Origin: Aradus depressus
Lineage: Eukaryota > Arthropoda > Insecta > Hemiptera > Aradidae
Assembly: GCA_963662175.1 (NCBI GenBank)
Contig: OY759223.1
Location: forward strand, 3,505,549-3,569,548
Direction of reading: 5' to 3'
DNA length: 64,000 nucleotides
Each line of letters begins with the position of its first letter. Within the stretch, counting starts at the first letter, position 1. Of the stretch, positions 11,125 to 23,731 are shown in pieces. The notes beneath the pieces are model-generated. The model saw only the letters and a list, made by a program, of their open reading frames with translations, did not search any database and was not told where the DNA came from. A program made the translations under genes and the position numbers.

Positions 11125-14100
11125 ATGACCACAATTCTTAATCGAATGAGTATGTACATTTATAGGTGTAAAATAGTTACTTCAATTATTTATTTTAAAA
11201 TAGACGTAAGTTCATTACGATTAAGTACTTAATTTTAATTATTAATTATTATATTTATTGTAGGGTTAATTCCATTAATTCCATCATTGATCAAAAACCG
11301 CAGCAGTCTTTTTTCAGTTGCCGAAGCTTCCACACTTGCTGTGGCCAAAAGGACAGCAGAGTCAAACCCGGTTAGTTATCGTACTTTTTTAATAAGTTAT
11401 TTACTTGATTAAGTTCTCTAAAGTATTTCCTTTTTTAGACAAATCACTCAAATGACTTAGTGGGATTGTTCTACACCATACCTGAGGAAGATAAGAATAA
11501 AATTTTCAGTTTTGGAGGCTTTCCAAGATCTTTTGAAACTAATCTCAAAACATTTAATGAAACTTGTTTAATGGTCAGAAAACCTGCCATAGAAATTATT
11601 AATTATCTTAAAGAGACAGACTTCAAAAGGCCTGCAGTACGTTATGTGATATGTATCCTTTGGTTTAGCTGTCTACTACTTGATTATTTTAGGATATGTT
11701 TCTTTTCCTAACGAGTTAAGTGAATTATTATTCAAAGCGAAGTGTATTTTTTTTATTACTTCCCCAACTATACGAAGTTCAGGAAAAGTTATGTAATCGA
11801 TCAAAAACTCGATGTGGTTTTCAACAGAATTTCATGTTTCCCTACCTTCATTGGGTCCATGCTTAATATAGGGTCCTCCAAAATGCCCCAGAAGATTGAT
11901 TAATCAATTAACATTTCGCCCCCCCTTGAAAACCTGACGTTTGCGCTAATACTCAATAGTTGATTTACATAGGGGCTCCTTAATCCTCATAGTAAATCGT
12001 GGGTCGATATATTCATTACAGCGGCAGTTATTAGAGTTTTTGAGTTAAGCCTCTTAATCCCTCCCTTCCCTTTGATTTGGCTGAAAATCAATAGGTGTTG
12101 TCCTTATGTTCTGAGGATGAATGACGAAGGACGGCGTGCTCCGTGTTATATTTTATTTTTAATTATTTATCTTGAATTGCCTAATGTCTTCTTTAACATT
12201 TGGTTAAGATGGCAAGCCTGGATGTGGCAAATCCATAACACTGGCTCACATTTTGCACTACGCTCATAAGAACCAATTTTACATTCTTCATGTTCCATGG
12301 GGTAAATATTATTTAAACATATTTTTATATAAATCAAATACATATATATTTATTTTTCCAATTTATGTACCTAATCAATATATATTTATTGTTGTCTAGT
12401 TTGGAATTGGTTTCGGAACAACCGTACTGAAGTTGTCTCCTCGAAGACTAAGCCGGGTCAAGTTGATCTGCCTTTGCTGTCAGCTCAATGGTTGAAACAT
12501 TTTCAATCACAGAATTCACTGTTATTGGATCAAAATGATGTAAGTTTTAATATTTTTCAATTTAATCATAAATTTGGATTTCAAATTAAAGAAAAATATG
12601 TGATGTGTGCCCTTCACATGATTTTGTTATACTTACCATTTTTGTTAATACAGATCGCTCTCTCGCCTCCCCCTCGCAAATTAATTTAATTTATTACTGG
12701 GTATGTGAAAGTAATGTGTTGGCTATAACTTCGATCCTATTATATTGAGGAACATATATTTGGTAAGGACCAATTTTTGGATAGGACTAACAGACGCATG
12801 AATCAAGCCTTTTTTTAAAAATGGGTTTCAAGACGTAATTTTAGGACGTTTTTTGATATGTATCTCGTAAACCGGGCGACCTTTGAAATATCGTTATCCA
12901 TATAAAATATATCTTTCAGTTTTCTCTATAAATTTAATTTAAAAGAATTTTCGATTAGTTTATCAATATAAGCGGTCTTGTAAAGTGAACTTAGGTCCCG
13001 AAATGGTCTCAGTTTTCAACGATATTTACCAGAATATAATCAGGTCTAAGTTAGCTCATGTGACTTCTCCTTATCAAATTTCAAGTTGATTGCTACAATC
13101 GTTTCCTAGTAACAGCGCGCACATAGTTCCAATAACATACACACAGACAGACATCAACGCAAAAATGGTCAAAACTATTCAAGGGAACTTGAAACTAGAA
13201 ATTCCGTTGAAAACTATTTCGAATTTTCGTACGCTTACAATAGTTTCTTATACTAAACATTGTGGTAATAAAAAAGGCTTAAGTGTTAATCTTAAATAAA
13301 TGATAAATAATTAAAATATATAAATAATAATTAAATAAACAAAAAAGAATAAATAATAATAATTAAAATTACCACATTTCCTGTAGAAATTTTATCTCTT
13401 TTCTTTTACTAAATTTTGATTTCTGCAGTAGTTTTCGAAAAGGGCCCTAAAAATATCAAAAGTTCAAGACGTGCAATTTTTAAGAAAGTGCACGTATTTA
13501 AAAAAAAAAAAAAATCAATTAACTAACTTTTCATGCGAATTTCTAAAGAGATGCCATTTTTAATAATTTTAAATAATATTAAATCTAATCCAAAGCGTTT
13601 TCAAATAATTTTACTGGACCAACAGGGAAAATGAATAGAACAGAATTTACGAGAACAAATCTTGGGTTTATTTTCTTAAATCTACATTATTAAAATAAAA
13701 AAACTAAACATTGAAACAAACAAAAATCAAAAGAAAAATCTTAAAAACTAAAATCTTAACACTAATTCAATCTTTTTTTGTTTTATATTTTGGCCATTGT
13801 TTTAAAAATTAAGTTATATGTTTCTGGGCATATATCCTGTACATATAGTACCTTCTTTCTGGATCAATTTCACCGTCAATTCATTTCGAATTAGTTGATT
13901 ATATCTTAAGCATAAACACCACTCTGTCCATTCTCAGACCGTCTCACCATTGAACCCAGACCTCGACTCTCTCTACACACACATAACAGCTGATGGCCGT
14001 GATTTGTTTTTTACTGGAATTTGTTTTAAAATAAATGGTTTCTTATTATTTATTTACTAATTCAGTTTCTTTTTATAGAAAAATAAATATAATTAATTTT

Positions 14101-17100
14101 TTTATTTTTTATTATTAATAATTTAATGTGTGTATTATTTGTATACATCACAACATATAAAAAAATAAGAACAAGACCTAATCATGTTCAAATTCTAAGA
14201 GTATTAAAATTATGTTAAGACATTTTTCCCAGTTAACGATTCCTCTGGAAGTTGTAAGAAATATGGGGAATTCAACGATTTAATGTTGTTTCTTATGTTT
14301 TAACAGATTATTATAAGTAAGGATTACGTTTGGAATCAAAGAGAAACTACTCCAGCAGGAAGTCACCTCTCTGAGTTAGTTCTTCATGGAATCAACCGAG
14401 TTAAATATGCTGGAGAGTGTATCGATGCGATAATAGCAGAACTGAAACTGGCAGCGGCTCAAGACAAGTAGGTATAAGTTCACTTATGTTCAGATCAAGG
14501 AAAAGAAAATATTAAAATGTTTCACAGATAGAAGAATCCCAGAAGATCTTTTAACTGCCTTATTCCCGTTACTCCACAGAAAGGCAGCCCTTAATCTAAC
14601 CAATAGACTCTTCTTATACAAGCTTCTGTTGCGGCCAGTGATAACGTATGCATGCCCAGTGTGGGCCGGTCTTGCAAGCAATACCAACTTGAGAACTCTT
14701 CAAGTGGCCCAAAACAAATGCCATAGATTGGTTGGTAGCTACTCGAGGGACACCTCCATCCTCCAAATCCATGAAGACGTAAATGTTGAGCTCCTACTGG
14801 ACTACATAATAAATTACATACAGTACAAACATTTTACCTAAGTGTGACACAAATCAAAACGTTTTGTAAAGAAAGTAGGGAAAACTCAGGGAGGGAAATT
14901 ATAATATCTGTTTTTGAATGTTTATTAATTTATTTTCTATTCATTTTTGTTACTTCTTTTCTGTTGTTTTTTCTTTAAGAGTTTCTTCAAATTTATTCTT
15001 AAGCAGTAGCATTTTTTTTACTTTAACAGATTATTTTTGATTTGTATTATATTTAGTGTATAAGGGTAATGGTTGAGGAACCTTATTGTATAATTGTACC
15101 TCTGTAAATGCCACTGTTATAATAAACTCTTCTTCTACTACTTTTAACTGGATTTAACAACCGACAAAGGCTGTGGTAGGGGGGACATATCGAAATATTG
15201 TTTCTTACAAAATGTGTTCCTTATGAAAGTGTTCTCAAATTGGACCGATATGAAAATTGTTCTTAGAATATTGGAAGTAGAAGATCTGTCGTGTAAATAT
15301 ACAATTCAGTATTTGACCAACGTTTCGGTAACTATTTATTGCCTTTTTGAGGGACTGTCTCTGTCTCTGATAGTGAAGGACTTCGTAACAGCTTCTATGA
15401 ACAGATCCACTCCAAGTCATTATAAGGCCCTGAAGAAGGAAATAAATAGTTTCCGAAACATTGGCCGTTGAATTTTCCTTTACACGACAGAACCTCGACT
15501 TCCCTCAACATTGTAAAGATATCGTCGTCTCATTCATAACGTTATACTAATAATAATATTTATTTTTATTAAACCATAACATCTTAAAAAGATTATAGGT
15601 ATATGAAAAAAATTAGATATGTACATAAACAGTTGTTAACTCTTAGGGTCGAATGAATAATAGTAAAAAATGAAGTGAAATGTATAAAAAATTAAGAATA
15701 GAGATGTTCTCTCGGGTCCTGATGTGCGAAATATAGAAATTAAGGAAAAATATCAATGTAAAAAATAATAGCAATAAAATAAATAAGTAAAAAATATTAA
15801 TGATACATAAAAAATATCAATCAATAGAAATAAAATAAATGATCCTAAAGGATAATAAAAAAAAGTCGTCCGTAAATCACTGGCAACGTACTTCCCCAGA
15901 ATGATTCAATCAATTAACGTTTCGCTCCTCCCCAAAACCAGTCGACCGTTTGCGCTAATATTCAACATTTCAGTTACATACGGGCTCCTAAATCCTCACA
16001 CTAAATTTCATGTCGATAAATTCATTACATCGGCAGTTATTGGGGTTTCTGTGTTGAGCCCCCTTTGATCAACCCTTCCTTGATTCATTTATTACAGCGG
16101 CAGTTATTGGGGTTTCTGTGTTGAGCCCCCTTTGATCAACCCTTCCTTGATTCATTTATTACAGCGGCAGTTATTAGAGCTTTTGTCTTAAGCCTCCCCC
16201 CTAATCCCCCCCCCCCTTCTCTTTGATCGACTTGGCTGAAAAACAATAAGTGTCGTTAGAGGGTTGTGGATTTACATATATAATTTCATGTCGATATATT
16301 CATTCTATCGCGAATTATCTTGTTCATAGATACACATATTTTTCTTATTTCGAAACTCCGCATCGAATTTTCAATCGATTACATAACTTATATAATTTGT
16401 ATAGCTGAGGAAGTAAAAACGGCTGATGAGAACACGAGGAGGGCGGAATGAACTGTAAAAACGTGATTGGTATAAGGAAATATTTTGTGGGACAGAATTG
16501 ATATTTATTTTATACTAACCACTTCATGTTAGTTGTTTTCTTTCCGCCCCTTTGTGTTGTTTACGTCTAGTCTTTGCGCTATATCATCTCATTGTTATTG
16601 TTGTCTTCCAGATGTAAAGTTGTTGTGGCCGTGGACGGCTTCAACGGCCTTCTAGATAAGGAAAGTAACTACAAGACCGAGGACCGAACCAAAGTTACTA
16701 CCAACATGGTCACTCTCACACATTCATTTATTGAGGCCACCAAACAAGACTGGGTAAGATATATTTTATTTATTATTATAAAACCTTGTTGTTTATGATA
16801 TTGTTTACGATATTTAAGACTATTGAACTGCGCCAAACCTTTCTAACTCATATTGAATTCCGCCAACTGTATTTTTTGTTCATGATTTGTATTCTATTTG
16901 CGATTGGGATGAATCTAATTCGCAAAATTCATTTTTTTCGTTCTGACTGTGTCTATATTCTATATTAGTCCGATAGTCGAAGTCCTGTGATATATTATAA
17001 AAATGTGCGATATCGAGCTAAAGCAAATGTAAATATAATTGACATTATATCGTTTGTATTGAGAAATAGATTTTTTTATGAACTGTATGTTTCTCTATAT

Positions 17101-20100
17101 CAGGAAAACCAGGACTGTTTCACTAAAAGGGCCAACGGGAGGGTCAAAATTTTATTCCTTCGGATACAACTGGATTTACAAAGAGTAAGTGGTTTCTTCG
17201 CCACAATTCTGTAGTGATACCTAATACATTCTTGTATTTTATACAAACTTTGTTACTTCGTAAGATAATAAATAATATGTACGCAGGCAGTGTTAATAAA
17301 ATGAGTTTTGGCGGAGTTCAATGTTTTTTTCAATTTATACTGATGTCGGAGGGGGATGTAGAGTGATGTACTGGCCAGCGGAGCCGGCCGCCCAAAAATA
17401 CCCCGGAAGGCGTGGGGGGATGTTGAGATGACTCCCTTGGCTTCACAGCTGGATAGGATAGATTGGAGACTGGTTTACTTCAACTGGCGTTGTCCTCTGC
17501 AGTCTGCTTCTGTTTTTCTTGGATATATGTTGAACCCCGAGCGAGCTGGCCAGGGCACACTAGTTGGACCAATTGTATCAAAAGTTCCCTCTAGCGGCCC
17601 CTTAACCCAGGGCTGCTGAGGGAGTGGGAGCCGATCAGGGGTAGGGTCAGGCGTCAGCTGACCCTAGGGGCTCTCTAGCACGGATTCCCAACCGCTCAAC
17701 AGCCCCGGACAGCACCCGCGCTCGCCAGGGGCCTAAAAGGTTTGGGGACAGTGGCGTGATGGTAGTTCCACCTAGTAGCTTAAAGGTGAACTACCATCAC
17801 GGGCCAATCATATTAAATTGGGGAAGTTTTTATAGTTGTTCTCGGCTCGTGCGAGAATGTCATGGGAAGAGAGTTGGTATAAATACCTATTTTCAAATGA
17901 CGCGGTTATAGGTATACGATTTGGCGCAATTCAATACCAGCCTTGAAGCTATATTACTCTGGCATTGTTTAGTTGCGTTCTTTGAAATTTCAGGGACTGG
18001 CTAAATTTTTACCAGTACCTTTTTAGACTAAGGTTATAGTGGATTCGAAACATTTATTGTGACGAGTGAGATGAGCCGCTATGAGAGTGGTTACAGTGCC
18101 TGCGTACTGTCCTTCAGATGACGCACGAAGACGTCACAACAAGTCCATCGTTCCAGTTTGATTTTACTTCCTCAGCTTTACAAAGTATTAGGGAAGTTAT
18201 ATAATCGGTCAGAAAATCGATGCGGAGTTTTCAACGGAATTTCTTATTTCCTGAGCTCCTGATTTCAAATAGGAAAACAAAAAATATGTGTGTCTGTTAA
18301 CACGATAACTCCCGGTAGAATAAATGTATCGACACCAAATTTCATATTTGTGTCCAAAAGCCTTTAAGGACGACACTTATTAATTTTCAGTCAAATCGGC
18401 CAAAAGGAAGGGGGGATTAGGGGGGAGGCTTAACACAAAAACTCTACTAACTACAGTTATAATGAATGTATTTACACGAAATTTCATATGTAAATTCAAG
18501 GTCATTTAGGGACGACACCTATTAATTTTCAGAGGAATCAGCCGAAAGGGACTCAACTCACAAATCCTAATAACTGTTGTTGTAATGAATATATCAACGC
18601 AAAATTTAGTATGAAGATTCAGAAGCCACTATATATATATATATGGTGGGCTGGTGTTTTACACCTAGGGACCTAAGCATCCAGTGCTCTTATCCCTTCC
18701 CTGGAAGCGCTGGGCTTCCCTCTTATTATATTACCTGTATGTTTATACTACCTGAACCAAGCCCTTCATGAAGTGCTCAGTCTCCCAGTTTCCTTAAAGA
18801 ACCTGAGATTGCTCTCATATTCCAATCTTCTAAAGACCTCTGCGATTACATCTCCACCAGAGATGCGGAATCTCATTCGCGCATATCCCGAGTAGATACC
18901 CAGGAAGTGTGCCGCCGTTTCGTCTTTTTCCCCACATCTATCGCGGGTAGGACTGTCCTTGACTTCCACAGTGAACCACTATATAAGTTAAATATTGAGT
19001 TTTAACCCAAAAAGTCGATTGGCTTTGGAGGGAGAGCGAAAACATAATTGGTTAATTCGTGCTGGGGAAGTACATAACCGTAGATTCGCCGACGTTTTTC
19101 TTCCGTATTCTTACTATCAGCACAACCATCGCATGCACAAATCTGCATTTTTAAACTTAATAGCTCTTTCGCATCTTGAAAACCTATTGTTAAAATTATA
19201 ATTTAGGAGAGGGTTTTTTTGCTTCTCAAAACCTAGCAATTATAGACGTTTTGGAAAGAACTCTCATCATCAGAATCCATAGTTTACTTACTTGATACAA
19301 TTTTTTCTTATAATATTGTTTAATACAATAATACAAATGTTTACATAATGACCATAATATTGTTTTTAGCTCATAAAATAACAAAAGAGTTGACATTTTT
19401 GTTATACCCTTTAGTCTTGAAAAAAATGTTTACATAATGATCAGCAAATAAATTATGGACACTGATGACGGAAGTTCTCCCCGAAACGTCTATATTTGCT
19501 AGTCTGTAAAAAGTAAAAGAGAGAATGTTTAAGTTGTGTAATTATATATTGTAATAAAAGGGGACCGGAAGCTCAGTGGTATGCGTGCTTGCTTTTTGAG
19601 CTCAAGATCGCGGGTTCGAGACCCAGCCGAGGCCCTTAGTTTATTTTATCTGGAAGGTCCTTCGGATGGGACGTTAAGCGATTGTCCCGAGCAGGCAAAA
19701 ATTAGGACTACTAGAGTCGTCTCATTTTCAGCAGAGTGACGAAAGAGCGCTCTAGTACTAGGCGATATGACCTTGTGTCATGAGTCATAATAACTACATC
19801 AGTCTAAGATACATTATTTTTTGAAATTTATTAATTAATCGTACCGAAAATTTCGTTCAAAATTAAAATTTTAGTAATAAAGGGCTTTCCCTACAGTAAA
19901 AATATATATCATCCATCTTGAGTACGAGTATGTTGTATCCAGGAGAACATCAATTCTTCAGAATACTCATTTACTCTAACCAGCTTCATTCTGACATACA
20001 GATCGGAGGAATTCGTCAGAACACACGTTTCGTCCAACAGATGAAGACAAAGTTGCGGTGCAGTAAATCTTTAAAAAAAATAATAATAAAACGTCTAAAC

Positions 20101-21574
20101 ATCGAACTATTCTTCATTAAATTTCCAAGATGGAGTTTTTAGCGGGTACAAAATTTATAATAGATTATTCTTATTAGTGAGAGAGAGTAGTGTTTGTGAA
20201 CAGTTTGTTGTTTGTTGTCAATACACAAACAGAAACATTTGTACATTTGTTGAAGGTTAAAACGCCATTTTTAGTTGCCTCCTCTTTTTACAAGATATGA
20301 AACACTGCCATGTTTATGTATATTAATTGTTGCGCATTCATCATGTTTCAGGTTAACGCAGCTATTATTGTAACCGTAGACCAGATGGCTGGCCGACATA
20401 ACACCCAACACTCTCATCTTCCTATATATTTATTGGGGAAAAAGGTAAGATCCCTGTCGTATATCGTTGCTGTTAATTTAAAATGTCTTATATCAAAGAA
20501 CCCATTTAGGGGACAGAAAAAACATTTTTATTTAATTTGGACTAGGTCTATTGACATCAAATGGGCTGTTTGTTCAAGGGGATATTTGAGATCACAGAAA
20601 AAAAAAGTCCAAGATGGACAACAGATTTATAAAAATATAGGACATTTTTAAACTATTATTTGTAAAAATGCAACCCAATCGTTTTTATTTTTATAAACAT
20701 GGTGCCAAATTGTTTATTTCTTTGTTTTCTATCAGCTGTGGACCTACGGCACTGCTGTGCGATAACAGTGCTGATGTGAAAATGAAAAAATAATCATTCT
20801 GGGAAATAAGCCCCCTAAGAGTAATAACAAAGGAGATAAAGAAATACAACTCTATAGAAGAGGCATCTAGTAATTAAATAATAAACAACACAGAAAAAAT
20901 AATAATAAATGAATGACATAACTATAATATGACTAACATAACAAGTCAAGACATTAGAAGGATATAGAAAGCTTCAGTTCCCAGTCAAACGTTATTCGGA
21001 TTCAAATTACGCTTTCTTAAAGTTTGGATGCGCAACGGATGCTGTCAATCGGCGAAGTATGAAAGTTTAGCGAACGCATCGTCGTGCGTGTCACAACAAA
21101 ACGCGCGGCAATTTTAAAATCTCTCAAAAATTTCGCACGGAACTGAATTAGACTGATGAAAATTTTAATTGTTGTTTTAAATTTGTGTTAATTATTTTGT
21201 TATAACATACTAATATTTTGTGTTTGGTACCGGATTGTTAATTATCAAGTTTAATTAAATTTAAACTAAAAATATAATTGTGAAATGTAAATTATTGTTT
21301 TAATATTTCTGTCGTTCGATAAATCATCACAGATGGCAGAAGAAGTGGAAACGAGATTTCTTGCTAACTTTGATTCTATTCTGTTCAGGGTTTTGAGCAC
21401 TTGGACCCTTTCATTCCTGTCGATGTGACTGAACTGACTCAAGTGGAGCTGAACAGTATGCTAGACTATTACGAGGACCGGCGGTGGATCCACAGAGTTG
21501 GAGCCAGACAAGAGCTCTCATTTCTCTCCAATAACAACCCATACCAGCTCATGAATCTTGTTGCCGGACTTTAG
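11125..21574 (+). CDS. DAP3: Death-associated protein 3 / small-subunit mitoribosomal protein S29
   Basis: Nine exons (11125-11149, 11264-11370, 11439-11652, 12209-12301, 12400-12539, 14307-14467, 16612-16753, 20352-20444, 21389-21574) join in phase to give 386 residues, close to the usual length of MRPS29. The protein is a GTP-binding P-loop subunit of the mitochondrial 28S ribosomal subunit, also linked to apoptosis. Seen: Walker A GKPGCGKS, split by intron 3 just before it; HVPWVWNWFR after it; a Walker B-like KVVVAVDGFNGLLD; and the C-terminal block GFEHLDPFIPVDVTEL ending LSNNNPYQLMNLVAGL. The start ATG at 11125 follows CAAA and opens MTTILNRM. No stop, frameshift or missing exon is seen, so the gene looks functional. 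Introns hold a LINE tail, fold-backs and SINEs. Confidence 0.95.
11753..12125 (+). repeat. Interspersed repeat family A
   Basis: In DAP3 intron 3; contains TTCATTACAGCGGCAGTTATT and the GAGTTAAGCCTC phrase of family A, after a short GGAAAAGTTATGTAATCG reverse piece. Confidence 0.6.
14500..15150 (+). mobile_element. LINE 3' end (reverse transcriptase tail)
   Basis: In DAP3 intron 6. The coding stretch 14560-14841 reads LHRKAALNLTNRLFLYKLL, then RPVITYACPVWAGLASNTNL and LQVAQNKCHRLVGSYSRD, the standard end of jockey-type RT. A 3' UTR and an AATAAACTCTTCTTC tail follow. It is 5' truncated. Confidence 0.85.
15268..15512. repeat. Fold-back element (family FB-b), copy 1
   Basis: Arms about 15268-15353 and 15427-15512. 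The right arm has CCCTGAAGA, A, GGAAA-TAAATAG-TTTCC, then GAAACATTGG. The left arm is the reverse complement. It shares both arms and the spacer phrase CCAAGTCATTATAAGGCC with 42306-42556. Confidence 0.8.
15862..16425 (+). repeat. Interspersed repeat family A with a short internal duplication
   Basis: Family A copy in DAP3 intron 6. A segment of about 65 bp (GCAGTTATTGGGGTTTCTG through the CTTGATTCATTTATTACA phrase) is tandemly repeated at about 16032-16160. Confidence 0.65.
17345..17815. repeat. GC-rich island with long hairpin, unidentified repeat
   Basis: About 470 bp of GC-rich sequence in an AT-rich intron of DAP3 (intron 7). It has scattered short open frames but no recognised domain. 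It ends in a strong hairpin (17755-17801). It may be the 5' part or non-coding tail of a retroelement. Confidence 0.45.
17755..17801. other. 18-bp-stem hairpin
   Basis: CGTGATGGTAGTTC pairs with GAACTACCATCACG, and the stem extends inward through ACCT/AGGT past one bulged base, around a short loop. Confidence 0.75.
18165..19075 (-). repeat. Interspersed repeat family A (reverse), split by a LINE
   Basis: Left part 18165-18625 (from ACTTCCTCAGC through several GAATGTATCG-type sub-units) and right part 18986-19075 (TTGGAGGGAGAGCGAAAAC). The uninterrupted equivalent is seen at 61387-61740. Confidence 0.7.
18636..18975 (-). mobile_element. 5'-truncated LINE tail with 10-bp target duplication
   Basis: The duplication CCACTATATA is at 18626-18635 and 18976-18985. 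The minus-strand coding end reads DRCGEKDETAAHFLGIYSGY and RFFKETGRLSTS, a typical terminal block of R1/jockey-like ORF2. A TA-repeat tail abuts 18636. Confidence 0.8.
19231..19506. repeat. Fold-back element (family FB-c)
   Basis: Arms 19231-19290 and 19450-19506. The right arm reads ACTGATGACGGAAGTTCTCC then CCGAAACGTC, the closest match in the window to a hammerhead core (CTGATGA...GAAA). The left arm is its reverse complement. Confidence 0.75.
19561..19800 (+). mobile_element. tRNA-derived SINE family 1
   Basis: GAAGCTCAGTGGTATGCG (A box) and GCGGGTTCGAGACCC (B box) are followed by the family body, with an internal deletion. In DAP3 intron 7. Confidence 0.85.
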
Positions 21575-21702
21575 TAACACTTTTTATTGTCGGTCCTCAA
21601 AACAAGCGCCTGGGTACAGGATGGATCTGCGCATGCTCAGAAGCGTGTAGCCGGGGACTTAAATGTTGTTACCTCATCAGTTTTTTTCTTTTTCTTTTTG
21701 TA

Positions 21703-21708
21703 AATAAA
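21703..21708 (+). terminator. Polyadenylation signal of DAP3
   Basis: AATAAA lies about 130 bases after the DAP3 stop codon (21572-21574), following a T-rich run. Confidence 0.6.
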
Positions 21709-21904
21709 TATATTTTTTGTTTACATTGTGTACCTAAATAGATATTTAGTTCCTATATTTGCAGTAGTTCCTATATTTTTGGTGAATCTTTCCAATTTCT
21801 GACCGATTTCATAACTTCCCCTATACTCCGTACAGCTGAGGAAGTAGAAAACAAAAACTGATCAATCAATATAACTTTGTGGCGGTTGGGCAAATATGTA
21901 CATA

Positions 21905-22436
21905 AAAAAATATAAAGAAAAATGTATATATTTTTTTAAATATCGTCTATTTCACAAAATATATGGGAGTACAAATACAGTATTTATTAAGTCATGGCTG
22001 GAGGGCGCCGGTAGCTCAGTGGTATGCGTTCTTGTCTTCTGAGCTCAAGGTCGTGGGTTCGAAACCTGACCGAGGCCCTTAGTTTATTTTATCTAGGTGG
22101 TAAAATAAACTTAAGCACGCCATCCCTCGGATGGGACGTTAAGCGATGATCCCGAGCCTGTATGATGTCAGGTACTCGTTAAAGACCCCTGCCCTAGGTG
22201 AATAAAAATTTAGGGTAGGCAAAATTTAGCACTCCCACAGTAGAGTCGGGCTCATGTCCACCAGAGTGACGAAAGAGCGCTCTGGTAGTAGGCGATATGA
22301 CCTCGTAGTTAAAGTCCGGGCATGAGTCATAAAACCTAACCTATGTCATGAAGATGGTAGCATTACTGAAAGTACTTGCACATATTTTGTGAAATAGATA
22401 GTATTTAAAAAAAAAACATACGTTTTTCTTTATACT
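21905..22436. repeat. Fold-back element (family FB-d) with nested SINE
   Basis: Left arm 21905-21995 (CTATTTCACAAAATATATGG, GAGTAC) and right arm 22344-22436 (GAAAGTACTTGC, ATATTTTGTGAAATAGATAG) are reverse complements. A complete SINE (22003-22342) sits between them. Other copies: 39380-40310, 48150-48455, a single arm at 25075-25195 and a fragment around 890-913. Confidence 0.75.
22003..22342 (+). mobile_element. tRNA-derived SINE family 1, full-length
   Basis: The best copy in the window. GGGCGCCGGTAGCTCAGTGG (A box in TAGCTCAGTGG) and GTGGGTTCGAAACC (B box) are followed by a 250-bp body ending GAGTCATAAAACCTAACC. Confidence 0.92.
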
Positions 22437-23523
22437 TTTTTATCAAGTGGTATCTGGTACTGTGGTATCTCTACGAAAAACGTTAAATACGTAAATACTT
22501 TTTTTTTGTCAAAAATATATTTATTAAAATATTTACAAGATATACAAATTAATGTTAAGATCAAAAATATATTTAACACTATATGAAATTATATATAAAT
22601 AAATAAGAGTGTTCACAATATTTCCATATTCCAAACTCACAGCCTCAAAAAAAAAAAAAAAAATATTGTAATGGCAAAAACAAATTTAAATGAGTAAAAC
22701 AAAGATAAGATTAAAATAGATAACAAGAAAGAACTTTTTCAACTTTTATAATGTTTAAAATATGGAGTTAGACAATATAACAATTAACAAGTTCCTAATT
22801 TGTATTTATTTTATTAGCTTTCCATTATAATATAATATATTATGGTCACAGGTCGCAGAAATGTATTGAGAGATAACATTGCCTCTATGATATCTGTTTC
22901 TTCGTGGACCATAGGTCACAATATGATTTTGGGTTACTGCAGTTTTACACTCCTCGCTCGATACAATCAGAGAAAATAATTTAATCACTGATATTATAAC
23001 AATACTAATGTTTCAAAATACTGTATGAACAAGAAACAAATTACAAAACATTTTCATATTTTTTTAAATTAAAGAATTATTGCAGCTAAAAATTATGATG
23101 AAATGAAATTAATAATTCAGAGAAATGGATTGAAGCTGCCATGGACAAAGTCATTATTTTGCCAATTATTGGACACATCAAAATGAACGATATCTACATA
23201 GACAGCCATAATCCGCTGTTATCTATTTTTATTTTTCTAATCTCAATTCGTCCTTTTGGTAGTAAACCAAAAATTTAACATATAACATTTCCTTCAATAA
23301 TTATTAAGTAAAAATGAAATGAATAAAAAATGGTCTTTCTTCCCTCCGAAGCCTATGATGAAAAGGACACAAAACAGGTTTGGTAATTTTGAGTTTTGAA
23401 TAAAAATTATAATAAAAAATTAGCAAAAGCATCTTAATTTATTAGTATAAACGGAGTAAATCTAATTTAGTTTGTAAGAAAGTAATAATTTTCTTTAACT
23501 TCTCTGGGATGTTGAATTGTTAA

Positions 23524-23731
23524 TTTTTTCCGGCATTTCTTCCAGAGGTGTCTTCTTTATTCTTTTTTTCCGACAATATTTCGGAACACTTACAAGTTCC
23601 CTTCTTCCTGTCACTATGAACCGAAGTCTTACAGTCCGTTCATAGTGACCGGAAGAAGGGGCGTGTAAGTGTCCCGAAATGTCGGAAAAAAAGAAAAAAG
23701 AAGACACCTCTGGAAGAAATGCCGGAAAAAA
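23524..23731. repeat. Near-perfect palindrome (fold-back FB-e)
   Basis: Arms 23524-23621 and 23638-23731 are about 90% reverse-complementary around a 16-bp spacer. Each arm carries GGAAGA, A, a GGG...CCC hairpin, then GAAAT.GTC. The 93-codon minus-strand frame across it is a by-product of the palindrome. Confidence 0.88.

Noticed and set aside
19448..19512. Canonical hammerhead ribozyme
   Set aside because: CTGATGA and GAAA are present, but an extra base precedes the helix and no clear paired stem I/III with a cleavage triplet can be drawn, so I report only a hammerhead-like core.
22003..22080. tRNA gene
   Set aside because: A and B boxes are present, but the same head occurs in many truncated copies fused to one shared body and tail, and the acceptor stem does not close. 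It is a SINE head.
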